Notes: a model not told the origin generated them from the letters alone. A DNA stretch of 23,439 bases from Bacteroidales bacterium (GCA_016783865.1 JADHVS010000048.1:1-23439); one strand, 5' to 3'. Positions 15,082 through 23,439 are shown, numbered from the stretch's first letter. Made by a program: numbers and translations.

Positions 15082-17910
15082 ATGGAGAAGAATACAAAGT
15101 GCTCTGTATCAGGATGCTGTGGCAATCAACATGAAAAGGATTCCGCCTTTCAAATATCAAGAAGAGACTTTGTAAAGATAGCAGGACTGGGGACCTCAGG
15201 TTTTGTACTCATGCCTCCTGCAGGCGCGAAAGTCATGGCGGGTCCATTCACAGCACAGGATTTCCAACACCTGATCCCGGAGGACAAAAAATTGTCGCCT
15301 GAATGGGTACGATCACTTACTAAGAGGGGTGAGCCTGAGATATTCTCCTCTCAAGCTGATGAGCTTAAATATATCGGGATGCCTATTGGAGGCATCTGTT
15401 GCGGCCAACTCTATATTAGTGGTGATGGAAGACTCTGGCTTTGGGATATTTTCCAATCCAATTATGAGCGGGAAGCCCCTGCTACTGGTGGCTGGCGTTT
15501 GGACCAGTTTACATTTGGCGGGCTCTATGCCAAACCCAGGACATCCATGGGCAATGATAAACACTCAGTGGATCAGGGTTTTGCACTCAAGGTGGTCAGC
15601 GATAAGATGACCATCACAAAAACACTGAATCATGATGGATTTAATGACATCACCTTTCGGGGTGAATATCCTGTCGCAAAAGTAACCTACAAGGATCAGG
15701 GTTTTCCACTGGAAGTGGACCTCACGGCTTTTTCGCCATATATTCCCCATAATACAAAGGATTCAAGCATACCAGTCACGATACTTCAATATAACATCAA
15801 AAACACTGGCAAGAAAAATTGGTCCGTTTCACTCGCTGGGTGGCTGGAAAATAAGGTTTGCCCTGACCTGGGTGAGGGAATTGAGGGAGAAAGAATAAGC
15901 GAAATTCTAATAAGTGCTCAGAGAGTTACATTATTTCACCATGCCAAAGGGGAAGGATTGAGTGAAAGAAAAGGATTTGGTGACATGGCTTTGTCGGTGA
16001 TCGGAGGTGGAGAAATAAAATATTCGACAGAGGTGGGAAAAGAAGTAAATGCTCAAGCAGTTTTCCGGTCGGTACTAGAAAATAAATCATTAAGACAAAG
16101 TCGAAGTTTTGACGAATCTCTTGTGGGCGCTATTGCAAAGGAATTCAAATTGGAACCCGGAGAGACGAAAACAGTAACATTCCTTCTATCCTGGTATTTT
16201 CCCTACTATAATGAGCAGAATCCTGCCGGGGGACAAATGCAGGACATAACAGAATTTTACTTCCTGCACCGTTATTACAAGAATATATTTGACTCAGCTG
16301 ATGATGTTGCGGCTTATGTCACCGACCACTTCGACAGGCTGGTAAATACAACACTGCTCTGGAATAATACCTGGTATGATTCCTCTTTGCCCTGGTGGTT
16401 TCTCGACAGAACCTTTATTTCCATGGATTGTCTGGCATCCCAAACCTGCCACCTGTTTGACAACGGTCGATTCTGGAGCTGGGAAGGAGTGGATTGTTGC
16501 GAGGGTACTTGCACCCATGTATGGAATTATGCCCAGGGAATGGCCCGGGTATTTCCTTCTCTTGAGAAAGACCTGCGCCAGCGGGTGGATTTTGGGATTG
16601 CCTACAATGAGGATGGTTCGATTTCTTACAGGGGGGAGAATAAAGACAGGTACACCGGCCAACAATTTGCAACGGATGGTCAACTTGGGACAATTTTAAG
16701 AGTCTATCGCGAACATCAAATGTCTGCTGATTACCACTTTTTAGAAAGTATATGGTACAGGGTAAAACAGTCTATGCAAAACATTATTGATCAGGATAGA
16801 GATCAGGACGGAATTTTGGAAGGAAAACAATCTCACACCTTAGATGCTTCATGGTACGGACCAATGGGATGGATCAGCTCATTATACCTGGCTGCCCTTT
16901 CAGCCTGTATAGAGATGGCTGGTGAGTTAGGGGACGAGGATTTTTCAGTGAAGTGCAAAACACTACTTGAGAAGGGCCAAAAGACAATAGTGAAGGATCT
17001 GTTTGACGGAGAATATTTTATCCACATTCCCCCTGATTTCAACTCGATTAACACAAACGATGGCTGCCATATTGATCAGGTCGTTGGTCAAAGCTGGGCG
17101 TGGCAGGTACACCTTTCCAGGATATTGCCGAAAAAAGAAACCCTGGCTGCTTTATCCTCCTTGTGGAAATACAATTTTGCGCCCGATGCCGGACAATACC
17201 GTATCGACCACAAAACCATAAAAGGTGCAAGGATTTATGCTATGCCAGGGGAAGCGGGTTTACTAATGACCACCTGGCCAAAAGGTGGCGACGAAAAAGC
17301 AGTACCCGGCATGGCAGACAGGCAGGAAGATCAAATTCACTGGCCCGGGCCGGGAGGCTATTTTGATGAATGCATGAATGGTTTTGAATACCAGGTGGCA
17401 TCACATATGGTATGGGAAGGGATGATCACAGAAGGGATGGCCATTACAAAAGCAATACACGAGAGGTACAGTGCTAAAAAACGCAACCCTTATGATGAAA
17501 TTGAATGTTCCAGTCATTATGTCCGCTCAATGGCCGCCTTTGGAATTTTCCTGGCTGCATGTGGTTATAAATACCATGGGCCGAAGGGATATCTTGGTTT
17601 TGATCCACGCATTCACCCGGAGAATTTCAAATGCCCTTTTACGGTAGCCGAGGGCTGGGGAACATATGCGCAACAGATAGAGGAAGCAGGGCAGAAACAC
17701 AAGGTAATGTTGAAATATGGCCAATTGATGTTAAAGAGCCTTTCATTTGGCCTGATAAAGAGAGATGCCGAAGTTGTTTCTGTAATAGCCGGCCTGGGTA
17801 ATGAGGAAGTAGATGTTTCATTCAGGCAAAATGAAGATAAGCTTTTGCTCAATTTCAATACTATTCATTTCCAGGATTCTACTGAACTGGAAATAATGGT
17901 GAAGTATTAG
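15082..17910 (+). CDS. GH116-like (GBA2/DUF608) glycosidase with Tat signal
   Basis: Second GH116-like enzyme, 942 aa from ATG 15082 (a TTG two codons upstream is unlikely). The N-terminus has a Cys cluster (KCSVSGCCGNQ) and then a twin-arginine signal SRRDFVKIAG with R27-R28, a hydrophobic stretch GLGTSGFVLMPP and a likely cut near VMA-GP. This predicts export in folded form. The GBA2_N part opens YIGMPIGGICCGQLYISGDG. The barrel has FWSWEGVDCCEGTCTHVWNY, ATDGQLGTILRVYREHQMSA and GPMGWISSLYLAAL. The expected nucleophile E468 (WEG) and acid/base D588 (HTLDASWYG) are both present. It is a paralogue of the 9748 gene but diverged, about 100 residues longer and using a different export route, so the two probably do not share a substrate or folding need. 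It follows a 304-bp gap and may have its own promoter. Confidence 0.9.
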   Translation: MEKNTKCSVSGCCGNQHEKDSAFQISRRDFVKIAGLGTSGFVLMPPAGAKVMAGPFTAQDFQHLIPEDKKLSPEWVRSLTKRGEPEIFSSQADELKYIGMPIGGICCGQLYISGDGRLWLWDIFQSNYEREAPATGGWRLDQFTFGGLYAKPRTSMGNDKHSVDQGFALKVVSDKMTITKTLNHDGFNDITFRGEYPVAKVTYKDQGFPLEVDLTAFSPYIPHNTKDSSIPVTILQYNIKNTGKKNWSVSLAGWLENKVCPDLGEGIEGERISEILISAQRVTLFHHAKGEGLSERKGFGDMALSVIGGGEIKYSTEVGKEVNAQAVFRSVLENKSLRQSRSFDESLVGAIAKEFKLEPGETKTVTFLLSWYFPYYNEQNPAGGQMQDITEFYFLHRYYKNIFDSADDVAAYVTDHFDRLVNTTLLWNNTWYDSSLPWWFLDRTFISMDCLASQTCHLFDNGRFWSWEGVDCCEGTCTHVWNYAQGMARVFPSLEKDLRQRVDFGIAYNEDGSISYRGENKDRYTGQQFATDGQLGTILRVYREHQMSADYHFLESIWYRVKQSMQNIIDQDRDQDGILEGKQSHTLDASWYGPMGWISSLYLAALSACIEMAGELGDEDFSVKCKTLLEKGQKTIVKDLFDGEYFIHIPPDFNSINTNDGCHIDQVVGQSWAWQVHLSRILPKKETLAALSSLWKYNFAPDAGQYRIDHKTIKGARIYAMPGEAGLLMTTWPKGGDEKAVPGMADRQEDQIHWPGPGGYFDECMNGFEYQVASHMVWEGMITEGMAITKAIHERYSAKKRNPYDEIECSSHYVRSMAAFGIFLAACGYKYHGPKGYLGFDPRIHPENFKCPFTVAEGWGTYAQQIEEAGQKHKVMLKYGQLMLKSLSFGLIKRDAEVVSVIAGLGNEEVDVSFRQNEDKLLLNFNTIHFQDSTELEIMVKY

Positions 17911-17913
17911 GCG

Positions 17914-17935
17914 AAGTCATGATGTTTGATGACTT
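17914..17935 (+). other. Small intergenic hairpin after the Tat GH116-like gene
   Basis: AAGTCAT (17914-17920) pairs perfectly with ATGACTT (17929-17935) around an 8-base loop, four bases after the stop. Only TAATT follows, not a T-run, so it is a poor terminator; it could be an mRNA 3'-end or processing hairpin within the operon. Confidence 0.3.
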
Positions 17936-17978
17936 TAATTCGATTGGTAATGTAATAGTTAATAAATTTTAATAAACC

Positions 17979-19226
17979 GTGAAAAATAAAATACTCCTCA
18001 TATCTGCAATCATAATATTAGCTGGTTGCAACAGCAATAATGTGAATAATAAATCTTCAAATCAAAGTAATATGAATACAGCCTTTTTACCAGGAACATT
18101 TGGTTATGATATTGAGTTGATTGGTTCTCAACATGAATTGGTCATTCTTAAAGGGGAAAACGAACAATCTGTTATTGCTGTAAGTCCTGCCTGGCAAGGA
18201 CGTGTGATGACCAGTTCCCTGGCAGGCCCGGAAGGGAAAAGTTTAGGTTGGATCAACCATGAATTGATTCAATCAGGACGAACTGAAGAACATATCCATG
18301 CTTATGGTGGTGAAGACAGGTTCTGGCTTGGTCCTGAAGGAGGGCAGTTTTCCATATATTTTAAGCCGGGTATTCAATTTACTTTCGAAAATTGGTTTGT
18401 TCCGGAAGAAATTGATACCAAACCATTTGACATTATTGATCAAAGTCAATCAGAAGTGAGTTTTCGAAAAGCAATGAGCCTGTTGAATTATTCTAACATA
18501 AGGTTTGATCTGTTGGTTGAAAGAAAGGTGAAATTACTAGATCCAAAAGGAGTATCCCGTGTACTTGGTCTTGAAACACCAGGTCTTGATATGGTTGCAT
18601 ATGAAAGTGTTAACACCATTACTAATACCGGTAAAAATGAATGGACGAAAGAATCGGGAATGCTTTCCATTTGGATACTGGGTATGTTTCAGCCATCAGA
18701 ATCCACTACTGTCATTATTCCTTTTATATCGGGATCAGATTCTGATCTGGGGGCCAGGGTTAACGATACCTACTTTGGTAAAATTCCGGATGACAGGTTA
18801 AAGGTGGCAGAGGATGTACTCTTTTTTCTGGCAGATGGTAAAAAACGTGGTAAAATAGGGATATCTACAAAGAGAGTGCAGGAATTTATGGGCGCATATA
18901 ACGAAGAAACAAATCTGCTGACAATTGTAAATTTCACTCTGGATAAGGAAAATACAGATTATGTGAATTCTATGTGGGAATTGCAGGAAGATCCGTTCTC
19001 AGGTGATGTTATTAACTCGTACAATGACGGCCCGCTTGAAGATGGCAGCCAGATGGGGCCTTTTTTCGAATTGGAAAGTTCATCTCCTGCTGCCGGGCTG
19101 GCACCTGGTTCCAGCCTCACTCATGTTCATAGAACCATTCACATCACGGGTGATAAAGCTAAGCTTGATTCAATATCACAAAAAGTACTGGGTGTGACTT
19201 TAGCTGAAGTTTATGCAGCATTTTAG
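17979..19226 (+). CDS. DUF6786-like lipoprotein
   Basis: A 415-aa exported lipoprotein of unknown activity. It starts with GTG at 17979: the resulting N-terminus MKNKILLISAIIILAGC has a clear lipobox with Cys17, which the next Met (residue 32) would lose. The mature protein is beta-rich, with SVIAVSPAWQGRVMTSSLAG, HAYGGEDRFWLGPEGGQFSI, and a C-terminal block GPFFELESSSPAAGLAPGSS followed by LTHVHRTIHI. This pattern matches proteins I remember annotated as DUF6786, which look like galactose-mutarotase-type beta-sandwiches. The His residues in THVHRTIH and the acidic GGEDRFW segment are candidate site residues. It sits 68 bp after a GH116-like gene and before a sulfatase, so sugar binding or epimerisation in the periplasm is plausible but unproven. 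Confidence 0.7.
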   Translation: MKNKILLISAIIILAGCNSNNVNNKSSNQSNMNTAFLPGTFGYDIELIGSQHELVILKGENEQSVIAVSPAWQGRVMTSSLAGPEGKSLGWINHELIQSGRTEEHIHAYGGEDRFWLGPEGGQFSIYFKPGIQFTFENWFVPEEIDTKPFDIIDQSQSEVSFRKAMSLLNYSNIRFDLLVERKVKLLDPKGVSRVLGLETPGLDMVAYESVNTITNTGKNEWTKESGMLSIWILGMFQPSESTTVIIPFISGSDSDLGARVNDTYFGKIPDDRLKVAEDVLFFLADGKKRGKIGISTKRVQEFMGAYNEETNLLTIVNFTLDKENTDYVNSMWELQEDPFSGDVINSYNDGPLEDGSQMGPFFELESSSPAAGLAPGSSLTHVHRTIHITGDKAKLDSISQKVLGVTLAEVYAAF

Positions 19227-19299
19227 TACAGCTTGCTATGCTAATATAGATGCAAATAAGGATACGTATAATTTTCATCATAATGAGAGGTTTAAAACC

Positions 19300-20883
19300 A
19301 TGAATAAATTAAAATGTTCTCTAAATACCTTCTTAATATTCATTTTGGTAATGGGTTTGGGAGGTTGCGGACGTCTGGTTGACAGGGGATATCCGGGCTA
19401 TCTTCCCAATATTATTATAATTCTGGCAGACGATCTGGGTTACAGTGATTTGAGCTGTTATGGATCAGAGAAGATAAATACACCTAACCTGGATAAAATG
19501 GCTTCAGATGGCATGGCCTTCACAAATTTCTGGACAACTTGCAACGTTTGCAGCCCTTCCCGTGCATCGTTACTTACCGGTCGATATCCCCAGCGATGTG
19601 GTGTCCCTTTTGCCCTGGGAGGAGTTTATAGTGATCTCGGATTACAGGATGATGAAATAACCATTGCAGAGTTACTTAAGGATAAAGGTTATTCGACGGC
19701 TGCAATTGGAAAGTGGCACCTGGGGATTCCACTTGGCTTTAATTATACTACTCACCAAGGATTTAACAGCAGTTCTGAATTTCACCCTAACAACCAGGGA
19801 TTTGACCTGTTTTTTGGTGCAGTGGGAAATGCATTCCCTGATGGACGCATTCCTCTTATAGAAAATGAAATTGTAGTGGATGATTCAGTTACAGTGGCTA
19901 CTGTGACTGATCATTACAATTCAAGGGCCATTGAATTCATAAAGGAGAATAAAGAAAATCCGTTTTTTATCTATTTTGCCCATACAAGGCCGCATGCCCC
20001 ATGGACACCCAATCCCCGGTTTGATGGCACTTCTGATGGCGGAGTATATGGAGATATGGTGGAGGAACTGGATGCCAGTGTTGGTGAAGTGATAGCTGTA
20101 TTGAAAGACTTGGAATTAGATGAAAAAACACTGGTCATATTTACATCTGATAACGGTGCAGCGATAACTGAAGACCAGCGATATGGATCGAATCTGCCTT
20201 TCAGGGGTGGAAAAGGTACTACATGGGATGGCGGTCATCGTGTACCTGGCATTTTTTACTGGCCGGGTAAGATAGCTGCAGGGGAAGTCAGTAATCAGAT
20301 GGCAACAGTTATGGATCTGTTGCCTACCATAAAAAATATGGCTGGAGCAGAATTACCTGATGATCGAGTTATAGATGGTTACAACATCTGGCCGTTGCTA
20401 TCAGGTGATGATAAAACGGAACAACCAGGGCAAAGTTTTTATTATTATAACGGATTCAATCTTCAGGCAATCCGAGATGGCAAATGGAAATTGCATCTTC
20501 CAAGGGAGGAAAAAATGCTTGTCTGGTGGGAGAGTGGATTAAGGGATTTAAAGGACCCCCTGTTATTTAACCTGGATAATGATAGCAGCGAAAGTATAAA
20601 TGTTGCTGATGAAAATCCTCAGGTCGTAAACCGCTTACTTGATCAGGCTCAAAAAGTGCGAAATGAACTTGGATCATGGGATATTCCGGGCACCGGCCAA
20701 AAAGACATCGAACGCTTGTTAAATGACCGGACAACTTTACGAATATTAAGATCACATCAGGATCATCAAAATTTAGGTGTTTCAAAATTGGATACTACCA
20801 CCCCTGAAATAAATCTGTATTATTGGGAGATAGCAAAGGAAAACAGACGAAAAAAATTGGAAGAATTATCTGAAAAGAATTAA
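19300..20883 (+). CDS. S1-type (formylglycine) sulfatase lipoprotein
   Basis: Hydrolyses sulfate esters, most likely from carbohydrate. ATG 19300 gives MNKLKCSLNTFLIFILVMGL then GGC, a lipobox with Cys23; the longer frame from 19213 would overlap the upstream gene and add no signal. The maturation motif CSPSR (C84, converted to formylglycine by an anaerobic or oxygen-dependent maturase not in this window) lies in CNVCSPSRASLLTGRYPQRC. Metal ligands are visible at D44-D45 (ILADDLGYSD) and D284-N285 (FTSDNGA). KWHLG, HTRPHAPW and GGHRVPGIFYWPGK are further family blocks. Length 527 aa is normal and all key residues are present. Being next to glycosidases and SusCD it most likely desulfates the PUL substrate. 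I cannot assign the S1 subfamily. Confidence 0.95.
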   Translation: MNKLKCSLNTFLIFILVMGLGGCGRLVDRGYPGYLPNIIIILADDLGYSDLSCYGSEKINTPNLDKMASDGMAFTNFWTTCNVCSPSRASLLTGRYPQRCGVPFALGGVYSDLGLQDDEITIAELLKDKGYSTAAIGKWHLGIPLGFNYTTHQGFNSSSEFHPNNQGFDLFFGAVGNAFPDGRIPLIENEIVVDDSVTVATVTDHYNSRAIEFIKENKENPFFIYFAHTRPHAPWTPNPRFDGTSDGGVYGDMVEELDASVGEVIAVLKDLELDEKTLVIFTSDNGAAITEDQRYGSNLPFRGGKGTTWDGGHRVPGIFYWPGKIAAGEVSNQMATVMDLLPTIKNMAGAELPDDRVIDGYNIWPLLSGDDKTEQPGQSFYYYNGFNLQAIRDGKWKLHLPREEKMLVWWESGLRDLKDPLLFNLDNDSSESINVADENPQVVNRLLDQAQKVRNELGSWDIPGTGQKDIERLLNDRTTLRILRSHQDHQNLGVSKLDTTTPEINLYYWEIAKENRRKKLEELSEKN

Positions 20884-20902
20884 ACCGGTTCGCACATTAA
20901 TA

Positions 20903-22120
20903 ATGAAATCCAGGAAAACAGATAAACAGGATCATAACTACCCGGAAATTAATTTAGCCATCGATAATTGTTTTGCTTCAAAGAGATTTACAGAACCATC
21001 TGAGTGGATGAGTATAATACAGGACCTGGGAGTTAAGTATATTGAAGCAAGTGCTGATACTGAATGCGATCCCTTATACATGACTCGGGATTATATGATG
21101 AGTTGGAGGGACGAAGTAAAAAAAGCTGCATCACTATATAACACTTCTGTTTGCAATTTATATTCAGGCCATGGAACATATGCCACCCTTGGCTTATCTC
21201 ACACTAGTGAAAGGATTAGGGATCGAATATTGAATGAGTGGTTAAAACCGATGGTTGAGATGGCATCGGATCTGGGTGCAGGTTTAGGTTTTTACTGCCA
21301 TGCCTTCGCTGATCAGGTTTTGCAGGATACTGAGAAATATTATACTTATAAAGAAGACCTGGTTGCCAGGCTGGCTGAACTGGCCCGTTTTGCAGCTGAA
21401 TCAGAATGCTCTGCTGTTGGCGTTGAGCAAATGTATTCACCGCACCAGATCCCCTGGACGATAAACGGTGCTAAAAATCTTATAAGAGAGGTTTTTAAAA
21501 AATCCGGCAAACCTTTCTATATAACCATAGATACAGGGCATCAATCAGGACAGAACAGATTCAGGAAAATTCAAAGAAATGACATCATCGAAGTCCTGAA
21601 GCGCTACAATGGAAAAGACAAACTTCTCAACCTCTGGCTTGGCCCCCGATCAGCATATAATCTGCTTGAAAGATCTTATGATCTTAAAATGGGCGAATAT
21701 GATGACCTGGCCAGAGAAATTTGCAAGGAGATGGATAAATATCCTTACCTGTTTTCAGAACTGCAGGATAGTTCTCCTTACCAATGGCTGGAAGAACTGG
21801 CCTGTTATTCTCCGATTATTCATCTGCAGCAAACAGACGGGACAGTATCCAATCACTGGCCATTTACAAAAGAATATAACGATAAAGGCATAATCGATGG
21901 TGAAAAGCTATTGATGGCCGTAAAAAAATCATATAATCAACATTATCCTTCAATGCCTGAAAAAGTTAAAAAGATTTTTCTGACCATTGAAGTATTTGCT
22001 TCTACGGCAAGTATAAATTATGATACAATTCAACAGCTGAAGGAAACGGTCAGATATTGGCGGCAATTCGTTCCTGAAGACGGTAAAAAACTGGACGAAT
22101 TAGTAGTAGAAATGAAATAA
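20903..22120 (+). CDS. Xylose-isomerase-like TIM-barrel protein, probable sugar isomerase/epimerase
   Basis: A 405-aa protein without signal peptide, so cytoplasmic, unlike its exported neighbours. It resembles the xylose isomerase-like TIM-barrel (AP endonuclease 2) superfamily. Candidate metal-site residues follow the usual order at strand ends: E175 (VGVEQM), D210 and H213 (ITIDTGHQ), H307 (PIIHLQQTDG) and E363 (LTIEVF). It begins with NLAIDNCFASKRFTEPSEWM, consistent with the first barrel strand. ATG 20903 lies 19 bp after the sulfatase stop and the next gene starts 9 bp after its stop, so it is in the operon. It may convert a monosaccharide released by the PUL before FucI or kinase steps; the substrate is unknown. 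Other superfamily roles (dehydratase, epimerase) cannot be excluded. Confidence 0.8.
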   Translation: MKSRKTDKQDHNYPEINLAIDNCFASKRFTEPSEWMSIIQDLGVKYIEASADTECDPLYMTRDYMMSWRDEVKKAASLYNTSVCNLYSGHGTYATLGLSHTSERIRDRILNEWLKPMVEMASDLGAGLGFYCHAFADQVLQDTEKYYTYKEDLVARLAELARFAAESECSAVGVEQMYSPHQIPWTINGAKNLIREVFKKSGKPFYITIDTGHQSGQNRFRKIQRNDIIEVLKRYNGKDKLLNLWLGPRSAYNLLERSYDLKMGEYDDLAREICKEMDKYPYLFSELQDSSPYQWLEELACYSPIIHLQQTDGTVSNHWPFTKEYNDKGIIDGEKLLMAVKKSYNQHYPSMPEKVKKIFLTIEVFASTASINYDTIQQLKETVRYWRQFVPEDGKKLDELVVEMK

Positions 22121-22129
22121 CTATCTGCA

Positions 22130-23439
22130 ATGAGATCAAATGAGGCATTCTTCTTCATCCTGATAATTTTTAGTTTAACGGTTGTATCTGTTATTTCGTG
22201 TTCTCCGGCAGGAGATCAATTCCCAGAGGGGGCCATAACCAGTTTCGGTGAGCTCAGAAAGGAATTCAACGAGCCTTCAAAAGAATATCGAACCATACCA
22301 TTTTTCGTATGGAATGGCAAAATTACCAAGCAGGATATTGATGATTTCATGATTGAATTCAAAGAAGCGGGTTGTGGAGGGGTTTTTATACATGCTCGTC
22401 CGGGTTTGATAACTCCTTATTTATCAGAAGAATGGTTTGAGCTTTTTAAGTATACTGTAAACAAGGGTAAGGACCTGGGAATAAATGTCTGGATCTACGA
22501 TGAATATAACTTTCCAAGCGGATTTGCGGGTGGTCATGTGCCGGACCAGATGCCGGAATCGTATAACCAGGGCCAGGGAATACAGATGCAGAAATTTGAT
22601 ATTTTACCTGATCACCTTGAGGATTATTATTTGTTGTTAAAGGAAGAAAATAATCAATACTCAGAAGTTGTTGATCCTGAAAAAGAAGCTGGGAATAAAG
22701 GGAATTACTATCTTTTTTCAAAAGCATATTACTACAAGGGAGACAACGATTACTACTTTCATGGTCACTATTATGGTGGGTTTACCTACGTTGATGTGCT
22801 TTATCCCGGCGTAACAGAAAAATTCATCCAGGTAACAATGGATGGATATGAACAATATACAGGAGATGAATTTGGGAAGACAATGCCGGGCATATTTACG
22901 GATGAGCCCCATCTTAACTCACCTGGGGGTATTCGCTGGACACCGGATCTTTTCGATGTGTTTAAAAAACAATGGGGATATGACCTCAAATTGAATCTTC
23001 CTTCCCTGTTTGAAGAAGTTGGCGACTGGAAAAAAGTTCGTCACAACTATGCCCAAACCCTTCTACAATTGTTTATCGACCGGTGGGCAAAACCCTATTA
23101 TCAGTACTGTGAGAACAAAGGATTGTTGCTTACAGGTCATTACTGGGAACATACATGGCCTTTCATAAGATTAGGGCCTGATAATATGGCTATGTATCCC
23201 TGGTTTCAGATCCCTGGAATAGACATGCTCTTCAATCAATTCAACGAAACATCAACCAGTGCCCAGTTTGGAAATGTAAGGGCGGTCAAGGAACTGGCAA
23301 GTGTTGCAAACCAGGTTGGTCTGCATCGGACATTATGTGAAACGTATGGTGGAGGAGGATGGGATGTATCGTTTACCGATATGAAACGGCTGGGAGATTG
23401 GGAGTATGCCTTGGGAGTAAATATGATGAATCAACATAT
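22130..23439 (+). CDS. GH106-like glycosidase lipoprotein (3' end beyond window)
   Basis: The first 436 codons of a large enzyme that runs off the window. ATG 22130 gives MRSNEAFFFILIIFSLTVVS then VISC, a lipobox with Cys24. The N-terminal (beta/alpha)8 region shows RTIPFFVWNGKITKQDIDDF, AGCGGVFIHARPGLITPYLS, VWIYDEYNFPSGFAGG (D124, E125), IFTDEPH (D258, E259) and LCETYGGGGWD (E404). These blocks match the group of Bacteroidota glycosidases around GH106 (alpha-L-rhamnosidase) as I remember them. Related families that act on L-fucose-type sugars share this layout, so GH106 itself is not certain. Such proteins usually exceed 800 aa with C-terminal beta-sandwich domains, so probably half is missing here. 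Spacing of 9 bp to the previous stop puts it in the same operon. Confidence 0.8.
   Translation, partial: MRSNEAFFFILIIFSLTVVSVISCSPAGDQFPEGAITSFGELRKEFNEPSKEYRTIPFFVWNGKITKQDIDDFMIEFKEAGCGGVFIHARPGLITPYLSEEWFELFKYTVNKGKDLGINVWIYDEYNFPSGFAGGHVPDQMPESYNQGQGIQMQKFDILPDHLEDYYLLLKEENNQYSEVVDPEKEAGNKGNYYLFSKAYYYKGDNDYYFHGHYYGGFTYVDVLYPGVTEKFIQVTMDGYEQYTGDEFGKTMPGIFTDEPHLNSPGGIRWTPDLFDVFKKQWGYDLKLNLPSLFEEVGDWKKVRHNYAQTLLQLFIDRWAKPYYQYCENKGLLLTGHYWEHTWPFIRLGPDNMAMYPWFQIPGIDMLFNQFNETSTSAQFGNVRAVKELASVANQVGLHRTLCETYGGGGWDVSFTDMKRLGDWEYALGVNMMNQH

Noticed and set aside
16294..17366. Several overlapping frames on both strands within the Tat GH116-like gene
   Set aside because: They are alternative-frame shadows of a strongly supported protein.
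19213..19299. Longer start for the sulfatase overlapping the DUF6786-like gene
   Set aside because: It adds 29 residues without signal character; ATG 19300 precedes a clear lipobox.
1..23439. CRISPR arrays, tRNA or rRNA genes, intact transposases
   Set aside because: I looked for regular repeat-spacer patterns, cloverleaf-like gaps and transposase motifs and saw none; the only gaps over 300 bases are 1739-2339 and 14778-15081, both described.

Overview
The window looks like part of a Bacteroidota (Bacteroidetes) chromosome carrying a polysaccharide utilization locus (PUL). The evidence is an adjacent SusC-like TonB-dependent transporter and SusD-like lipoprotein, many lipobox-bearing exported enzymes, A-rich leaders without strong Shine-Dalgarno sequences, and moderate-to-low GC. 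Genus cannot be fixed from the sequence alone.

Layout. 1-1738 (minus): an almost complete L-fucose isomerase gene, fucI, cut at its C-terminus by the window edge. 1739-2339: a 601-bp divergent intergenic region with two inverted arrays of a repeated motif and what looks like a decayed small gene between them. 2340-6831 (plus): the susC/susD pair, closed by a strong intrinsic terminator at 6839-6877. 7074-14777: three tightly packed genes for exported proteins: an 885-aa lipoprotein of no family I recognise, a GH116-like (GBA2-like) enzyme, and a GH94-like protein. 14778-15081: a 304-bp gap with an 11-bp inverted repeat and reiterated GG-TTTA motifs. 15082-23439: a second GH116-like enzyme with a Tat signal, a DUF6786-like lipoprotein, an S1-type sulfatase lipoprotein, a cytoplasmic xylose-isomerase-like TIM-barrel protein, and the first 436 codons of a GH106-like glycosidase lipoprotein.

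How they may work together (inference). SusCD binds and imports an oligosaccharide. The sulfatase removes sulfate esters. The glycosidases (two GH116-like, the GH94-like, the unassigned lipoprotein and the GH106-like enzyme) cut the glycan outside the cytoplasm. FucI, and perhaps the TIM-barrel isomerase, process the monosaccharides inside. A sulfated, L-fucose-containing (or D-arabinose-containing) glycan is the simplest substrate guess. No PUL regulator (HTCS, ECF sigma/anti-sigma pair or SusR type) lies in the window.

The most interesting points are: a secreted GH94-like protein that keeps the catalytic Asp but has lost the two phosphate-contacting positions of the phosphorylases; an 885-aa lipoprotein that may be an undescribed glycosidase family; and paired, strand-symmetric repeat arrays in front of both fucI and susC.
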